From: Gallaecimonas kandeliae
GTDB lineage: Bacteria > Pseudomonadota > Gammaproteobacteria > Enterobacterales > Gallaecimonadaceae
NCBI RefSeq assembly: GCF_030450055.1
Contig: NZ_CP118480.1
Location: forward strand, 3,285,501 to 3,349,500
DNA length: 64,000 bases
Reading direction: 5' to 3'
Below are positions 33,794-43,275 of this stretch, in pieces. The notes under the pieces are model-generated. The model worked only from the letters and a program-made list of their open reading frames with translations. It was not told where the DNA came from and ran no database searches. Made by a program: the position numbers and the translations under genes. Within the stretch, counting starts at the first letter, position 1, and every line of letters begins with the position of its first letter.

Positions 33794-35545
33794 ATGTTTA
33801 CACCTTGGCTGGTGGTGATCTTCGAAACGGCCATGCTGGTGACCCTGCTCAGCGGCCTGGCCACGGCTGCCTGGCTCTGGCGCCAACGGGACTTGAGGCC
33901 CCTGGCGGGCTTCGTGGCCGGCATGGGGCTCTGGTGCCTTGGCCATTTCCTGGGCCCCCTGGCCCCGGCCCTGGCCCTGCCGCTGCTGCTGGCCAACCCC
34001 TTCATGCCCAACGCCTTCCTGCACTTCGCCCTCGGCTACCTACGGGTGCCTCCCGGGCAGAAGCGCCGGCTGCTCTGGGCCAGCTACGGCACCTCTGTGC
34101 TGGTGTTCGCCATCAGCCTGATAGGGGGCGCCAGCATCCAGCCCTGGCCGCCCTTCGAGGGCTTTATCCGCTTGGCGCCCCTGGGCTGGCTCAACCTTGG
34201 CTGGACTGTGGCCCTCGGCGTCAGCGCCCACCTGGTGCTGCTGCGGGCCTACCTCAAGCAGCAGGGCAATGTGCGCCGCTCCATCCTGGCCATCTTCCTG
34301 GTAGGGGGCTGGGGCCTGCTGCTGGCCTCCAGTTTCGTCTTCCCCTCCCTGGGCATCCCCTACTTCCCCTACTCGATGCTGGCCCTGCCCAGCTACGTGC
34401 TGCTGTTGGTGTTCGCGGTACTGCGCTACCGGATGCTGGAGGTGAACCTCTGGGCCAGCCGCATCCTGTTGTGGCTGGCCCTGGCCCTGGTGGCCGGTGC
34501 CCTCTCGGCCCTGGCAGCGGGCCTCGGCTTTGCCCGAAGCGGCTGGGCCCTCTGGGGTTATTCGCTGCTGATCCTCGCGGCCAGCGCCCTGCTCTACCCA
34601 TTGCTCAATGCCTGGGTGCGCCGCCTCGTCTACCCCGGCGCCAAGCTGGACGAGACCCTGCTCAGCCATTGGCGCAGTAGCCTGCGGGACGCCCACGACT
34701 GGCCGGCTTTGCTGGCCAACGCCGAATGCCTGTTGCAGACACTGCTGGGCCGGCCCCTGCCGGTGACCCTGGAGCCAGCTCGCGGCCCCCACCTGCTCTG
34801 CCGACGCCAGCAGGACGGCTGGCAAGCCGAACTCAAAGGCGGCGAGGAGCTGCTGCCCGGCCAGCGGCTGCAACTGGAGGTGTTCGCCTCCCTGCTGGGC
34901 AGCGCCTGTGACAACCTGGAACGCACCCTGGCCCTGGCCGCCGAGGAGCGCAAACGCCTGGACCAGCAGCACCTGGTGGAGCTGGGGGCCCTGTCGGCGG
35001 CCATGGCCCATGAGCTGCGCAATCCCTTGAACATCATCGCCATGGCGGCGGTGCGCACCGAAGAGCGCAGCCGCCACCATATCCAGGAGCAGCTGAAAAG
35101 GGCCGACCGCCTGATCCAGGATCTGCTGACCTATGGCAGCCCATTGGAGGTGCGTTCCCAGCCGGTGGCCCTGCTGCCGTTGCTGCAAAGCCTGCCCCAG
35201 GCCGCCCAGGTTGAACTGGCGGTGCCGCCCGAGCTGGTGCTGGAAACCGACCCCCACCGCCTCACCCAACTGCTGGTAAACCTCTTGGACAACGCCCTGG
35301 CCTTCGCCGCGACCAAGGTACGGCTGGAAGCCGAAGGCAACCTCATCCGGGTCCACAACGACGGCCCGCCCATCCCCTCCGAGCTGGCCGGCAAGTTGTT
35401 TCGGCCCTTCGTCAGCAAGAGGCCCGGCGGCTCCGGCCTGGGCCTGGCCATAGTGCGGCGCATCATGGCGGCCCAGGGCGGCAGCGTGCGCCACCGCGCC
35501 GACCTCGGCTGGCCCGTCACCTTCGAATTGGAGTTTCCCCTATGA
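33794..35545 (+). CDS. membrane sensor histidine kinase
   Basis: A 583-residue kinase. The N-terminal half (about 1-290) has roughly eight predicted membrane helices; a soluble linker follows, then the dimerisation/H-box (LSAAMAHELRNPLNIIAMAA) and an HATPase domain (NLLDNALAF, HNDGPPI, GGSGLGLAIVRRI). The polytopic sensor with an NtrC-type partner resembles the PrsK kinase of PEP-CTERM systems, but no PEP-CTERM genes are seen. It overlaps its response regulator by 4 nt. The signal may be sensed in the membrane; identity unknown. It is divergent from the oxidase operon. Confidence 0.92.
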   Translation: MFTPWLVVIFETAMLVTLLSGLATAAWLWRQRDLRPLAGFVAGMGLWCLGHFLGPLAPALALPLLLANPFMPNAFLHFALGYLRVPPGQKRRLLWASYGTSVLVFAISLIGGASIQPWPPFEGFIRLAPLGWLNLGWTVALGVSAHLVLLRAYLKQQGNVRRSILAIFLVGGWGLLLASSFVFPSLGIPYFPYSMLALPSYVLLLVFAVLRYRMLEVNLWASRILLWLALALVAGALSALAAGLGFARSGWALWGYSLLILAASALLYPLLNAWVRRLVYPGAKLDETLLSHWRSSLRDAHDWPALLANAECLLQTLLGRPLPVTLEPARGPHLLCRRQQDGWQAELKGGEELLPGQRLQLEVFASLLGSACDNLERTLALAAEERKRLDQQHLVELGALSAAMAHELRNPLNIIAMAAVRTEERSRHHIQEQLKRADRLIQDLLTYGSPLEVRSQPVALLPLLQSLPQAAQVELAVPPELVLETDPHRLTQLLVNLLDNALAFAATKVRLEAEGNLIRVHNDGPPIPSELAGKLFRPFVSKRPGGSGLGLAIVRRIMAAQGGSVRHRADLGWPVTFELEFPL

Positions 35546-36888
35546 ACGGTCGCATCCTGCTGGTGGACGACGAAGCCGCCTTCTGCGAACTGGCCAGCGA
35601 CTGGCTGACGGACGACGGCTACCAGGTGCAGAGCGCCCAGAGCCTGGCCGAGGCCCAGGACAAGCTGGCCCATTTCGATGCCGACCTTATCCTCCTGGAT
35701 CTGGCCCTGCCGCCGCAGATGGACCCACAACACACCCTGGAAGCCCTGCCCAGCCTCGGTGACAGGCCCGTCATCATCCTCACCGGCCATGCCGAACGGC
35801 AACTGGCCCTCAAGGCCATGGCCGCCGGCGCCTGGGACTTCCTGGCCAAGCCCCTGGATCCGGACATGCTGGCGGTGGTGATCCGCCGGGCCCTGACCAA
35901 GCAGGCCCTGAGCAAGGAGCTGTCACGGCTGCGCGAGGGCGATAGCGGCCCCCTGGATGAGCTGGTGGGCTCCAGCCAGGCCATGGCCAGCCTCAAGGCC
36001 CTGATCCAGCGCATCGCCCCCACGGACGTGCCCGTACTGGTCACAGGCCCTTCCGGCACCGGCAAGGAAGTGGTGAGCCGGGCTTTGCACCGGCTCTCGC
36101 GGCGCGCCGAGGGGCCCTTCGTGTCGGTGCACTGCGGCGCCATACCGGCGGAGCTGCTGGAGAGCGAACTGTTCGGCTACAAGAAGGGGGCCTTCACCGG
36201 CGCCGACCGTGACCGGCCTGGCCTGCTGGCCCTGGCCGACGGGGGCACCCTCTTCCTCGACGAGATAGGGGACATGCCCCTGCCCATGCAGGTCAAACTG
36301 CTAAGGGTGTTGCAGGAAGGCACCTTCTACCCAGTAGGGGGCCGCGAGCAGCAGCGCATCGAGGTAAGGCTGGTGTCGGCCACCAACGTCGACCTGCCGC
36401 AGCGGGTGGCCGAAGGGCGCTTTCGCGAGGACCTCTACTACCGCATCAAGGGGGTCAACCTGGTCACCCCCGCACTCAAGGACAGGCCTGAAGATCTGCC
36501 ACTGCTGTGCAGCGCCCTGCTGGCGGCCTGGTGCAAGCGCAACCACCGCCAGCTGCGGCTCAGCCCGGCCGCCCACCAGTGGTTCCTGGGCCGGGACTGG
36601 CCAGGCAACGTGCGGGAGCTGAAGAACAGCCTGGAGTCGGTGGCGGCCATAGCCCAGGGCCAGGAAGTGGGCCTGGAAGACATAGCCCTGCTCTACCCCA
36701 GCGCCGCCGCCGAGCCGGCCCTGGCCGCCGACGCCAGCCTGGACGAGCAGGTGCGGGCCCTGGAGATCCGCCTGATCGGCCAGGCCCTGGCCCAGCACCA
36801 GGGCAACAGATCCGCCGCCGCCCGCCAGTTGGGCCTGTCCCGCCAGGGGCTGCTCAAGAAGTTGGAGCGCTACGGTCTGGGGGCCTGA
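35542..36888 (+). CDS. NtrC-family sigma-54-dependent response regulator
   Basis: A 448-residue three-domain activator: receiver with phosphoacceptor Asp53 (ILLDLALP) and Lys104, AAA+ domain with Walker A GPSGTGKE (169-176), GAFTGA loop (216-221) that contacts sigma-54, Walker [10 protein letters not shown], and a C-terminal Fis-type HTH ([21 protein letters not shown]). It acts together with the kinase just upstream. Its targets are not visible: no canonical -24/-12 promoter was found in this window. Confidence 0.95.
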   Translation: MNGRILLVDDEAAFCELASDWLTDDGYQVQSAQSLAEAQDKLAHFDADLILLDLALPPQMDPQHTLEALPSLGDRPVIILTGHAERQLALKAMAAGAWDFLAKPLDPDMLAVVIRRALTKQALSKELSRLREGDSGPLDELVGSSQAMASLKALIQRIAPTDVPVLVTGPSGTGKEVVSRALHRLSRRAEGPFVSVHCGAIPAELLESELFGYKKGAFTGADRDRPGLLALADGGTLFLDEIGDMPLPMQVKLLRVLQEGTFYPVGGREQQRIEVRLVSATNVDLPQRVAEGRFREDLYYRIKGVNLVTPALKDRPEDLPLLCSALLAAWCKRNHRQLRLSPAAHQWFLGRDWPGNVRELKNSLESVAAIAQGQEVGLEDIALLYPSAAAEPALAADASLDEQVRALEIRLIGQALAQHQGNRSAAARQLGLSRQGLLKKLERYGLGA

Positions 36889-36928
36889 GCCGGGCTGGAC
36901 GGGAAACCACTGCCATGAATATAATTGA

Positions 36929-36947
36929 CAAGTCATCAATTGACTTG
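36929..36947. promoter_or_regulatory. MarR-type operator before the efflux operon
   Basis: CAAGTCA, 5-nt spacer, TGACTTG: a perfect inverted repeat ending 8 nt before the MarR start codon. A TTGACA hexamer overlaps its left side. Position and form fit autoregulation by the MarR protein. Confidence 0.75.
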
Positions 36948-36955
36948 GTCGCAAA

Positions 36956-37408
36956 ATGAAGACCTCTCATCATCAGCTCAGCGCCCTTATCGCCCAGACC
37001 GGCCGCCAGTGGCGCCAGACGGTGGATCGCCAGTTGCAACCTTTCGGCCTGACCCAGGCCACCTGGCTACCCCTCTGGCACCTGGCCAGGGCCGCAGAGC
37101 CGCTGCGCCAGAAAGACCTGGCCGCCCTGCTGCAGGTCGACGGCTCCGCCCTGGTTCGCACCCTGGACACCTTGGAAAAACAAGGCCTTATCCTTAGAAA
37201 ATCGGGCGAAGACCGCCGTGCCAAGACCTTGCACCTGACCCGGGAAGGGCAGAAGGTGGCGGATCAGGTGGGCCAGGTGGCAAACGCCGTTCGCGAACAG
37301 GTGCTTGGCCCCCTGGATGAAAACGATCTCGACACTACCCTCCGCGTGCTGGAAAGACTGATGGCCAGCCTCAAGGCCCTGGAACAGGAAAGCCCCAATG
37401 AGCAGTAA
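36956..37408 (+). CDS. MarR-family transcriptional regulator
   Basis: A 150-residue winged-helix regulator. The recognition region is PLRQKDLAALLQVDGSALVRTLDTLEKQGLILR, followed by the wing (SGEDRRAKTLHLTREG). MarR proteins commonly repress an adjacent efflux operon and release DNA on binding phenolic or lipophilic drugs. Here it overlaps the HlyD gene by 11 nt and is the first gene of a three-gene MarR-HlyD-DHA2 operon. Confidence 0.94.
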   Translation: MKTSHHQLSALIAQTGRQWRQTVDRQLQPFGLTQATWLPLWHLARAAEPLRQKDLAALLQVDGSALVRTLDTLEKQGLILRKSGEDRRAKTLHLTREGQKVADQVGQVANAVREQVLGPLDENDLDTTLRVLERLMASLKALEQESPNEQ

Positions 37409-38486
37409 CAGCCCCTTCCTCAAAAAGCCCTTTATCCTCGGCGCCCTGGCCATACTGGCCCTGGGCAGCCTCGGCTACTGGCTCAAGGCCGGTGCCAGCC
37501 AGGTCCATGAAACGGACGCCCGCATTGCCGGCGAGATGGTCAACGTGGCCAGCCGCCTCGACGGCTGGCTGATGGCCCGCCCCGTCACAGAGGGGGACAA
37601 CATCCAGCAAGGCCAGTTGCTGGCCGAAGTGGACAGCCGCGACAGCAAGCTCAAACTCAGCGCCCTGGGCGCCCAGATCGGCGCCGCCGAGGAAGGGGTG
37701 GGCCAGCTCCAGGCCCAGAAGGAACTGATCGACAAGCAGAACAGCGCCAGCCTGGACCAGGCCAAGGCGGCCCTGGCCGCCGCCCGTGCCGCCAAGGACG
37801 CCAGCGACCACCTGTTGACCCTGGCCCAGGGTGAGTTCAAGCGCATCGACAAGCTGCGCAAAAAAGGGCTGTCCAACCAGCAGGACTGGGACCGCAGCCA
37901 CAGCACCCTGCTGGAACGCCAGGACCAGCTGGCCCAGGCCCAGGCCAATATCAAGGCCATGGAGGCCGGCCTCACCCACGCCCAGGCCACCTTGGAGCAG
38001 GGGCTGGTGATCAACCGCCAGATCCAGGTGCAGCAGCAGCAGATCCAGGCCCTCAAGGCCCAGGCCGCCCAGTTGCAGCAGGACATCGACGACCGCAGCC
38101 TGCGCTCGCCGGTGAACGGGGTGGTGGACAAGACCCTGGCCGAGGCGGGGGACTTCGTGCAGGCCGGCCAGTGGCTGATGCTGATCCATGACCCGGCCAA
38201 GGTCTGGGTGGAGGCCAACATCAAGGAGACGGCGATCGGCCAGATCCGCGAAGGCCAGGAAGTGACCATCAGCGTCGACGCCTACCCCGGGGTCAGCTTC
38301 AAGGGCCACGTGCTCAAGGTGGGCAACGCCGCCACCAACCAGTTCGCCCTGCTGCCCAGCCCCAACCCGTCCGGCAACTTCACCAAGATCACCCAGCGGG
38401 TGCCGGTGCGCATCGCCTTCGACCAGATCGACCCCAGGCTCAAGCCCGGCCTGATGGTGGAGGTGGATATCCATGTCGGTGCTTGA
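37398..38486 (+). CDS. HlyD/EmrA-family membrane fusion protein
   Basis: A 362-residue periplasmic adaptor with one N-terminal membrane anchor (FILGALAILALGSLGYWL). It has the TDARI motif of EmrA-like adaptors, a split lipoyl domain (RPVTEGDNIQQGQLLAEVDSRD ... LRSPVNGVVDKTLAEAGDFV), a long Gln/Ala-rich coiled coil between (about 100-235), and the beta-barrel ending in LKPGLMVEVDIHV. It links the DHA2 transporter to an outer-membrane channel of TolC type, which is not encoded here. Confidence 0.93.
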   Translation: MSSNSPFLKKPFILGALAILALGSLGYWLKAGASQVHETDARIAGEMVNVASRLDGWLMARPVTEGDNIQQGQLLAEVDSRDSKLKLSALGAQIGAAEEGVGQLQAQKELIDKQNSASLDQAKAALAAARAAKDASDHLLTLAQGEFKRIDKLRKKGLSNQQDWDRSHSTLLERQDQLAQAQANIKAMEAGLTHAQATLEQGLVINRQIQVQQQQIQALKAQAAQLQQDIDDRSLRSPVNGVVDKTLAEAGDFVQAGQWLMLIHDPAKVWVEANIKETAIGQIREGQEVTISVDAYPGVSFKGHVLKVGNAATNQFALLPSPNPSGNFTKITQRVPVRIAFDQIDPRLKPGLMVEVDIHVGA

Positions 38487-40038
38487 GCAATACGGCGTCC
38501 GCTTCGGCCCCGGCTACCGCTGGCTGGCCACGGGCACCGTCATGCTGGGTACCATAGCCACCACCACCACGGCCACCATAGTCAACGTGGCCCTGACCGA
38601 CATCATGGGCGCCTTCGGCATGGGCACGGACCAGATCCAGTGGCTGTCCACCGGCTTCCTGGCCGCCATGACCGCCACCATGCTGCTCACCGCCTGGGCC
38701 CTGGACCACCTGGGTTACCGCGCCACCTTCGGCGGTGCCATGGCGTTGTTCATCCTCGGCTCTTTGCTGGGGGCGGCCAGCACCAGCGGCGCCATGGTGA
38801 TCGCCGCCCGGGTGATACAGGGCGCGGCGTCGGGCATAGTCCAGCCCCTGGCCATGGTGGTGATGTCCCAGGTCTTCCCCCCGGCCCAGCGAGGGCGGGC
38901 CATGGGGATCTACGGGGTCGGCATAGTGCTGGCCCCCGCCCTCGGGCCCACTGTGGGCGGCCTGCTGGTGGACCAGTACAGCTGGCGGGACGTCTTCCTG
39001 GTGGTGGTGCCCTTCTGCCTGGCCGGGCTGCTGGCCGCCAGCCTGCTCTTTCCCGGCCGCCAGCAGGACCACCACAAGCCCAGGGTGCCCTTCGACGGCC
39101 TCGGCTTCGCGCTGCTCTGCCTGGCGCTGGTCAGCCTGCTCACGGGCCTCTCCAACGGCCAGCGCCATGGCTGGGATTCGGCCTTCATACTGGGCTGCTT
39201 CGCCCTGGCGGCCCTGGCGGCGGCGGCCTTCATCTGGTGGGAGCTGCACTGCGCCCACCCGCTGCTGCACCTCAAGGTGTTCAGGGTGGGGCCCTTCGTC
39301 GCCGCCTGCCTGGTGGCCTTTGCCCTGGGGGCCGGCATCTACGGCTCCACCTACATAATCCCGCTCTTCCTGCAGACGGTGCAGGGCTATACCCCCACCC
39401 GCTCCGGCCTGCTGATGATGCCGGCCGGGCTGATCCTGGCCCTGGTGTTCCCCATCGCCGGCCAGCTGAGTGACAAGGTCAGGCCCCAGTGGCCCGTGAT
39501 GGCGGGCCTGGGGATCTTCGGGCTGAGCTGCTGGCTGCAGCGGAGTGTGGACGTGGACACCGCCTTCTGGCAGCTGGCGCTCTGGGTATTGTTCGGCCGC
39601 ATCGGCCTGGGCCTGATGCTGCCGGCCCTGAACGCCGGGGGCCTGCGTACCTTGCCCCACGAGATGCTGGCCCAGGGGGCCGGCAGCCTCAACTTCATCC
39701 GCCAACTGGGGGGCGCCTTCGGGGTCAACCTGCTGTCGGTGTTCATCGACAGGCGCGGCGTCCTGCACGGCGAGGCCCTGGCCCAGACCCTGACCCCGGA
39801 CAACCCGGCCTTCGGCGAAAGCGTGCGGCGGCTATCCCTCTTCTACAGCCATTGGGGCAACCCCTTCGGCGAACACATGGCCCTCAAGGTCAACCCCGGT
39901 GTGCTGAGCTTCATGGAGCAGGTGCTGCTGCCCAAGGCCAGGCTACTGGCCTACCAGGACGGCTTTTTCGTCGTGGCCCTGGTGTTCTTCCTGGCCATGG
40001 TGCCCGCCTGGCTGATGAGCCCAAGAAAGGCCCGGTAA
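38473..40038 (+). CDS. DHA2-family (EmrB-like) MFS drug exporter
   Basis: A 521-residue, 14-helix major facilitator. Marks are ATTTTATIVNVALTDIMGAFGM, WLSTGFLAAMTATMLLTAWALDHLGYR and motif C in GIVLAPALGPTVGGLLVDQYSWR. Together with the upstream adaptor it would form a tripartite pump for hydrophobic compounds. It overlaps the adaptor gene by 14 nt and ends 30 bp before a bidirectional terminator. Confidence 0.94.
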   Translation: MSVLEQYGVRFGPGYRWLATGTVMLGTIATTTTATIVNVALTDIMGAFGMGTDQIQWLSTGFLAAMTATMLLTAWALDHLGYRATFGGAMALFILGSLLGAASTSGAMVIAARVIQGAASGIVQPLAMVVMSQVFPPAQRGRAMGIYGVGIVLAPALGPTVGGLLVDQYSWRDVFLVVVPFCLAGLLAASLLFPGRQQDHHKPRVPFDGLGFALLCLALVSLLTGLSNGQRHGWDSAFILGCFALAALAAAAFIWWELHCAHPLLHLKVFRVGPFVAACLVAFALGAGIYGSTYIIPLFLQTVQGYTPTRSGLLMMPAGLILALVFPIAGQLSDKVRPQWPVMAGLGIFGLSCWLQRSVDVDTAFWQLALWVLFGRIGLGLMLPALNAGGLRTLPHEMLAQGAGSLNFIRQLGGAFGVNLLSVFIDRRGVLHGEALAQTLTPDNPAFGESVRRLSLFYSHWGNPFGEHMALKVNPGVLSFMEQVLLPKARLLAYQDGFFVVALVFFLAMVPAWLMSPRKAR

Positions 40039-40068
40039 GCATTATCAGGATGACAGTCGCACAGATAC

Positions 40069-40095
40069 AAAAAACCCCGCATCAGCGGGGTTTTT
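40069..40095. terminator. bidirectional intrinsic terminator
   Basis: A6, stem CCCCGC/GCGGGG with loop atca, T5, between the efflux operon and convergent deaD. Confidence 0.94.
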
Positions 40096-40110
40096 CATTT
40101 CAACTCAGAC

Positions 40111-41877
40111 TCAGGCATCCAGCTGGCGCAGCTTCATGGGCCTGGAGCAGATGTAGACCCGCTGGAACTGGCTCTCGATGTCCTTGGGCATGCCGGTGGG
40201 CAGCATCACCACGCTGTGCTCGTCGTGGATCTTGATCTGGCCAATGTACTTGGAGCTGATCTTGGCCTCGTTGGCGATGGCGCCGACGATGTGGCGCGGA
40301 GTGGCGCCGTGGCTGCGACCCACTTCCAGGCGGTAGGCCACCATGTCCATGCTGGGACGCTCGCGGCGCGGCTTGTCGTCACCGGCACGGTCGGCGCCGG
40401 CACGGTCATTACGCTCGAAACGGCGCTCGCCGGAGCGTTCACCGAAGCGCTCACCCTTGCGCTCGAAACGGCGCTCGCCGGAACGCTCGCGGTCGCCGAA
40501 GCGCTCACGGCGGTCGTTGCGGTCGAACTCGCGGCGGGGGCGGTCGTCACGGGGGCCACGCTCGCTGGGCATCTTGGGATCGGCGCCCACGGCCAGGGGC
40601 TGGAACTGCTCCAGCTGGGCCAGCAGGGCGGCGGCCAGTTCGGCCGGGCTCAGTTCCAGCTCTTCGCCCAGGCGGGCGACCAGGGCCAGGCGGTCTTCGC
40701 GCTCGGCGGCGGCCAGGTTGTCCTTGAGCTTGCCGACGCGGCGTTCGAAGACGGCGTCACGGTCCGGCAGGGTGATGACGTCCACCTTCTGGCGGGTCAC
40801 CTTCTCGATGCGGCTCAGCAGCATGCGCTCGCGGGGGGTGTAGAGCAGCACGGCGGTGCCGGTGCGGCCGGCGCGGCCGGTACGGCCGATACGGTGTACG
40901 TAGGCGTCGGGCTCACGGGGGATGTCGTAGTTCACCACCAGGCCGATACGCTCCACGTCCAGGCCGCGGGCGGCCACGTCTGTGGCTACCACTATGTCCA
41001 GGCGGCCGTCTTTGAGGGCCTCGACGGCGGCTTCACGCTCACGCTGGCCCAGGTCACCGTTCATGGCGGTGGCCTTGAAGCCGTTCTGGTTGAGGTGCTC
41101 AGCCAGGGTGGTGGTGGCGTCCTTGGTACGGGCGAAGATGATGGCGGCGTCGAAGTCTTCCGCTTCCAGGACACGGGTCAGCACGGCCGGCTTGTGTTCT
41201 TCGAACACCATCAGGCCTTTCTGGGTGATGCGGTCAACGGTCTGGGCCGGGGCCGAGACTTTGACTTCCTGGTAGTCGCCCATGAACTTGTTGACGAGGT
41301 TGCGGATCATCGGCGGCAGGGTGGCGGAGAAGAGGGCTGTCTGGCGCTCGGCCGGGGTTTCGCTGAGGATGCGCTCCACGTCTTCGATGAAGCCCATGCG
41401 CAGCATCTCGTCCGCTTCGTCCAGCACCACGGCTTTGATGGAGTCCAGGGTCAGGGAGCCACGATCCAGGTGGTCGATCATGCGGCCGGGGGTGGCCACC
41501 ACGACCTGGGCGCCGCGGCGCAGGTCCATCTTCTGGGGACCGAAGGGGGCGCCACCGTAGAGGGTCACCACTTTCAGGCCGGGCATGTAACGGCCGAAGT
41601 CGATGAGGGCGGCGGCAACCTGCTGGGCCAGCTCACGGGTGGGGGCCAGCAGCAGCAGCTGGGGCAGGCCCAGGCTGGTGTCGACGTTGGCCAGCAGCGG
41701 CAGGCCGAAGGCGGCTGTCTTGCCGGTGCCGGTCTGGGCTATACCGAGTACGTCGCGACCTTCCAAAAGCAGCGGGATGCAACTGGCCTGAATGGGTGAG
41801 GGAGTTTGGAAACCCAGATCATCCAGGGCTTGCATAAGCGGCTGGGGCAAGGAAAGCTCTGTAAAGGTCGCGGACAT
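40111..41877 (-). CDS. deaD: DEAD-box ATP-dependent RNA helicase DeaD/CsdA
   Basis: A 588-residue RNA helicase of the DeaD type, acting in ribosome assembly and mRNA decay, often important in the cold. Motifs: Q-motif and AQTGTGKTAAFGLPLL, PTRELA, DEADEML, SAT, and C-terminal HRIGRTGRAGRTG. After the helicase core lies a CsdA dimerisation/RNA-binding region and an Arg/Glu/Gly-rich low-complexity stretch (near 440-510) of GERF/ERRFER repeats, followed by a DbpA-like RNA-binding fold (MVAYRLEVGRSHGATPRHIVGAIANE). Monocistronic. Confidence 0.96.
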   Translation of the reverse strand: MSATFTELSLPQPLMQALDDLGFQTPSPIQASCIPLLLEGRDVLGIAQTGTGKTAAFGLPLLANVDTSLGLPQLLLLAPTRELAQQVAAALIDFGRYMPGLKVVTLYGGAPFGPQKMDLRRGAQVVVATPGRMIDHLDRGSLTLDSIKAVVLDEADEMLRMGFIEDVERILSETPAERQTALFSATLPPMIRNLVNKFMGDYQEVKVSAPAQTVDRITQKGLMVFEEHKPAVLTRVLEAEDFDAAIIFARTKDATTTLAEHLNQNGFKATAMNGDLGQREREAAVEALKDGRLDIVVATDVAARGLDVERIGLVVNYDIPREPDAYVHRIGRTGRAGRTGTAVLLYTPRERMLLSRIEKVTRQKVDVITLPDRDAVFERRVGKLKDNLAAAEREDRLALVARLGEELELSPAELAAALLAQLEQFQPLAVGADPKMPSERGPRDDRPRREFDRNDRRERFGDRERSGERRFERKGERFGERSGERRFERNDRAGADRAGDDKPRRERPSMDMVAYRLEVGRSHGATPRHIVGAIANEAKISSKYIGQIKIHDEHSVVMLPTGMPKDIESQFQRVYICSRPMKLRQLDA

Positions 41878-42002
41878 AGCGGCTCTCTGTGGCGTGAAAG
41901 GCCGCGCATTATACGGGTATTTTTTGCGCAGCGGGCATTTTTTTTAGAATGTCCTTCAGCTGGCTACGGCACTCTTTAACAAAAGGTAAAAAGGACGTTT
42001 TT

Positions 42003-42404
42003 ATGCAACCTGCGGATACGCATTCCAAACTTTTTGGCTACCTGCTGTGGATCTTCGGCTTCACCGGTTCCCACCGTTTTTACTACGGTAAACCGGTGTC
42101 GGGTACCGTCTGGTTCTTCACCTTTGGGTTGCTGGGTATCGGTTGGCTGATCGACCTCTTCCTGATCCCCGGCATGGACCGCGAGGCGGACCAGCGCTTC
42201 AACCCCGGCCCCATCGACTACAACATCGCCTGGATCTTCCTGACCTTCCTGGGCGTCTTCGGCATCCACCGCTTCTACCAGGGCAAGGTCTTCACCGGCA
42301 TCCTCTACCTGCTGACCCTGGGCCTGTGCGGCATAGGGGTGCTCTACGACTTCTGGACCCTCAACGACCAGATCTCCATGAAGAACGCCCAGTACCGCCG
42401 CTGA
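42003..42404 (+). CDS. double TM2-domain membrane protein
   Basis: A 133-residue inner-membrane protein made of two TM2-like halves. The first reads FGYLLWIFGFTGSHRFYYGK...LLGIGWLIDLFLIP and the second AWIFLTFLGVFGIHRFYQGK...LCGIGVLYDFW, so it arose by internal duplication. Each half has the G-x-HRFY-x-GK turn typical of TM2. The role of TM2 proteins in bacteria is unknown. ATG 42003 (AAAAAGGACG just upstream) is used; the frame is open about 50 bp further. It is divergent from deaD. Confidence 0.88.
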   Translation: MQPADTHSKLFGYLLWIFGFTGSHRFYYGKPVSGTVWFFTFGLLGIGWLIDLFLIPGMDREADQRFNPGPIDYNIAWIFLTFLGVFGIHRFYQGKVFTGILYLLTLGLCGIGVLYDFWTLNDQISMKNAQYRR

Positions 42405-42414
42405 GGGCGGCCAT

Positions 42415-42445
42415 AAAAAAACGGGGCCAAGGCCCCGTTCTCTTT
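42415..42445. terminator. intrinsic terminator between convergent genes
   Basis: Stem ACGGGGCC/GGCCCCGT with a 2-nt loop, A7 on the left and a T-rich right side. It overlaps the speD stop codon. Confidence 0.9.
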
Positions 42446-43253
42446 ACTTCACGTCCGGCAGGTTGCGACCGTAGTAGATCTCCTGCATTTCCTTCCACAG
42501 CTTCTCGGTGATCTCTTCCACCTCGATGCCGGTCAGGTCCTTCTTGGACATGCCGAACAGGTAGTGGTCGAGGTCGTACTCCTTGAGCATCATCTTGGTG
42601 TGGAAGATGTTCTCCTGGTACATGTTCACGTCCAGCATCTGGAACATGTCCTTGGTGTCCTGGGACAGGAAGTTCTGGATGGAGTTGATCTCGTGGTCGA
42701 TGTAGTGCTTGGTGCCGCGCACGTCACGGGTGAAGCCACGGACCCGGTAGTCGACGGTGACGATGTCGGATTCCAGGGTGTGGATCAGGTAGTTCAGGGC
42801 CTTGAGCGGTGAAATGACGCCGCAGGTGGACACTTCGATGTCCGCCCTGAAGGTGCAGATACCGTCGTCCGGGTGGATCTCCGGATAGGTATGCACGCAG
42901 ATGTGGGACTTGTTGAGGTGAGCCACGACGGAGTCGCTGGGCAGGGGGCCCGGCTTCTCGGAGGTGTCCACTTTCTGGGAGTCCTTGAGGGGCTCTTCGG
43001 ACACCAGTATGGTGACGGATGCACCCTGGGGGTCGTAGTCCTGGCGGGCCACATTCAGGATATTGGCACCGATGATGTCGCAGACCTCGGTCAGGATGTC
43101 GGTCAGACGATCCGCGTTGTACTGCTCATCAATGTACTCGATGTATTCCTGGCGCTGCTGCTCTGTCTTGGCATAACAGATGTCATACAGACAGAAACTA
43201 AGGCTCTTGGTCAGATTGTTAAAGCCGTGCAGCTTGAGCTTGGACTCTTCCAC
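42444..43253 (-). CDS. speD: S-adenosylmethionine decarboxylase proenzyme
   Basis: Makes decarboxylated SAM, the aminopropyl donor for spermidine. It is 269 residues and of the large gammaproteobacterial SpeD type. The self-cleavage site is [13 protein letters not shown]: cleavage before Ser116 would generate the pyruvoyl group of the alpha chain. Further family blocks are [20 protein letters not shown] and [22 protein letters not shown]. speE is not adjacent. A 255-bp, hairpin-filled gap lies upstream, between it and yhfA. Confidence 0.96.
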   Translation of the reverse strand: MEESKLKLHGFNNLTKSLSFCLYDICYAKTEQQRQEYIEYIDEQYNADRLTDILTEVCDIIGANILNVARQDYDPQGASVTILVSEEPLKDSQKVDTSEKPGPLPSDSVVAHLNKSHICVHTYPEIHPDDGICTFRADIEVSTCGVISPLKALNYLIHTLESDIVTVDYRVRGFTRDVRGTKHYIDHEINSIQNFLSQDTKDMFQMLDVNMYQENIFHTKMMLKEYDLDHYLFGMSKKDLTGIEVEEITEKLWKEMQEIYYGRNLPDVK

Positions 43254-43275
43254 TTATCGGATTCCTCACCTACCT

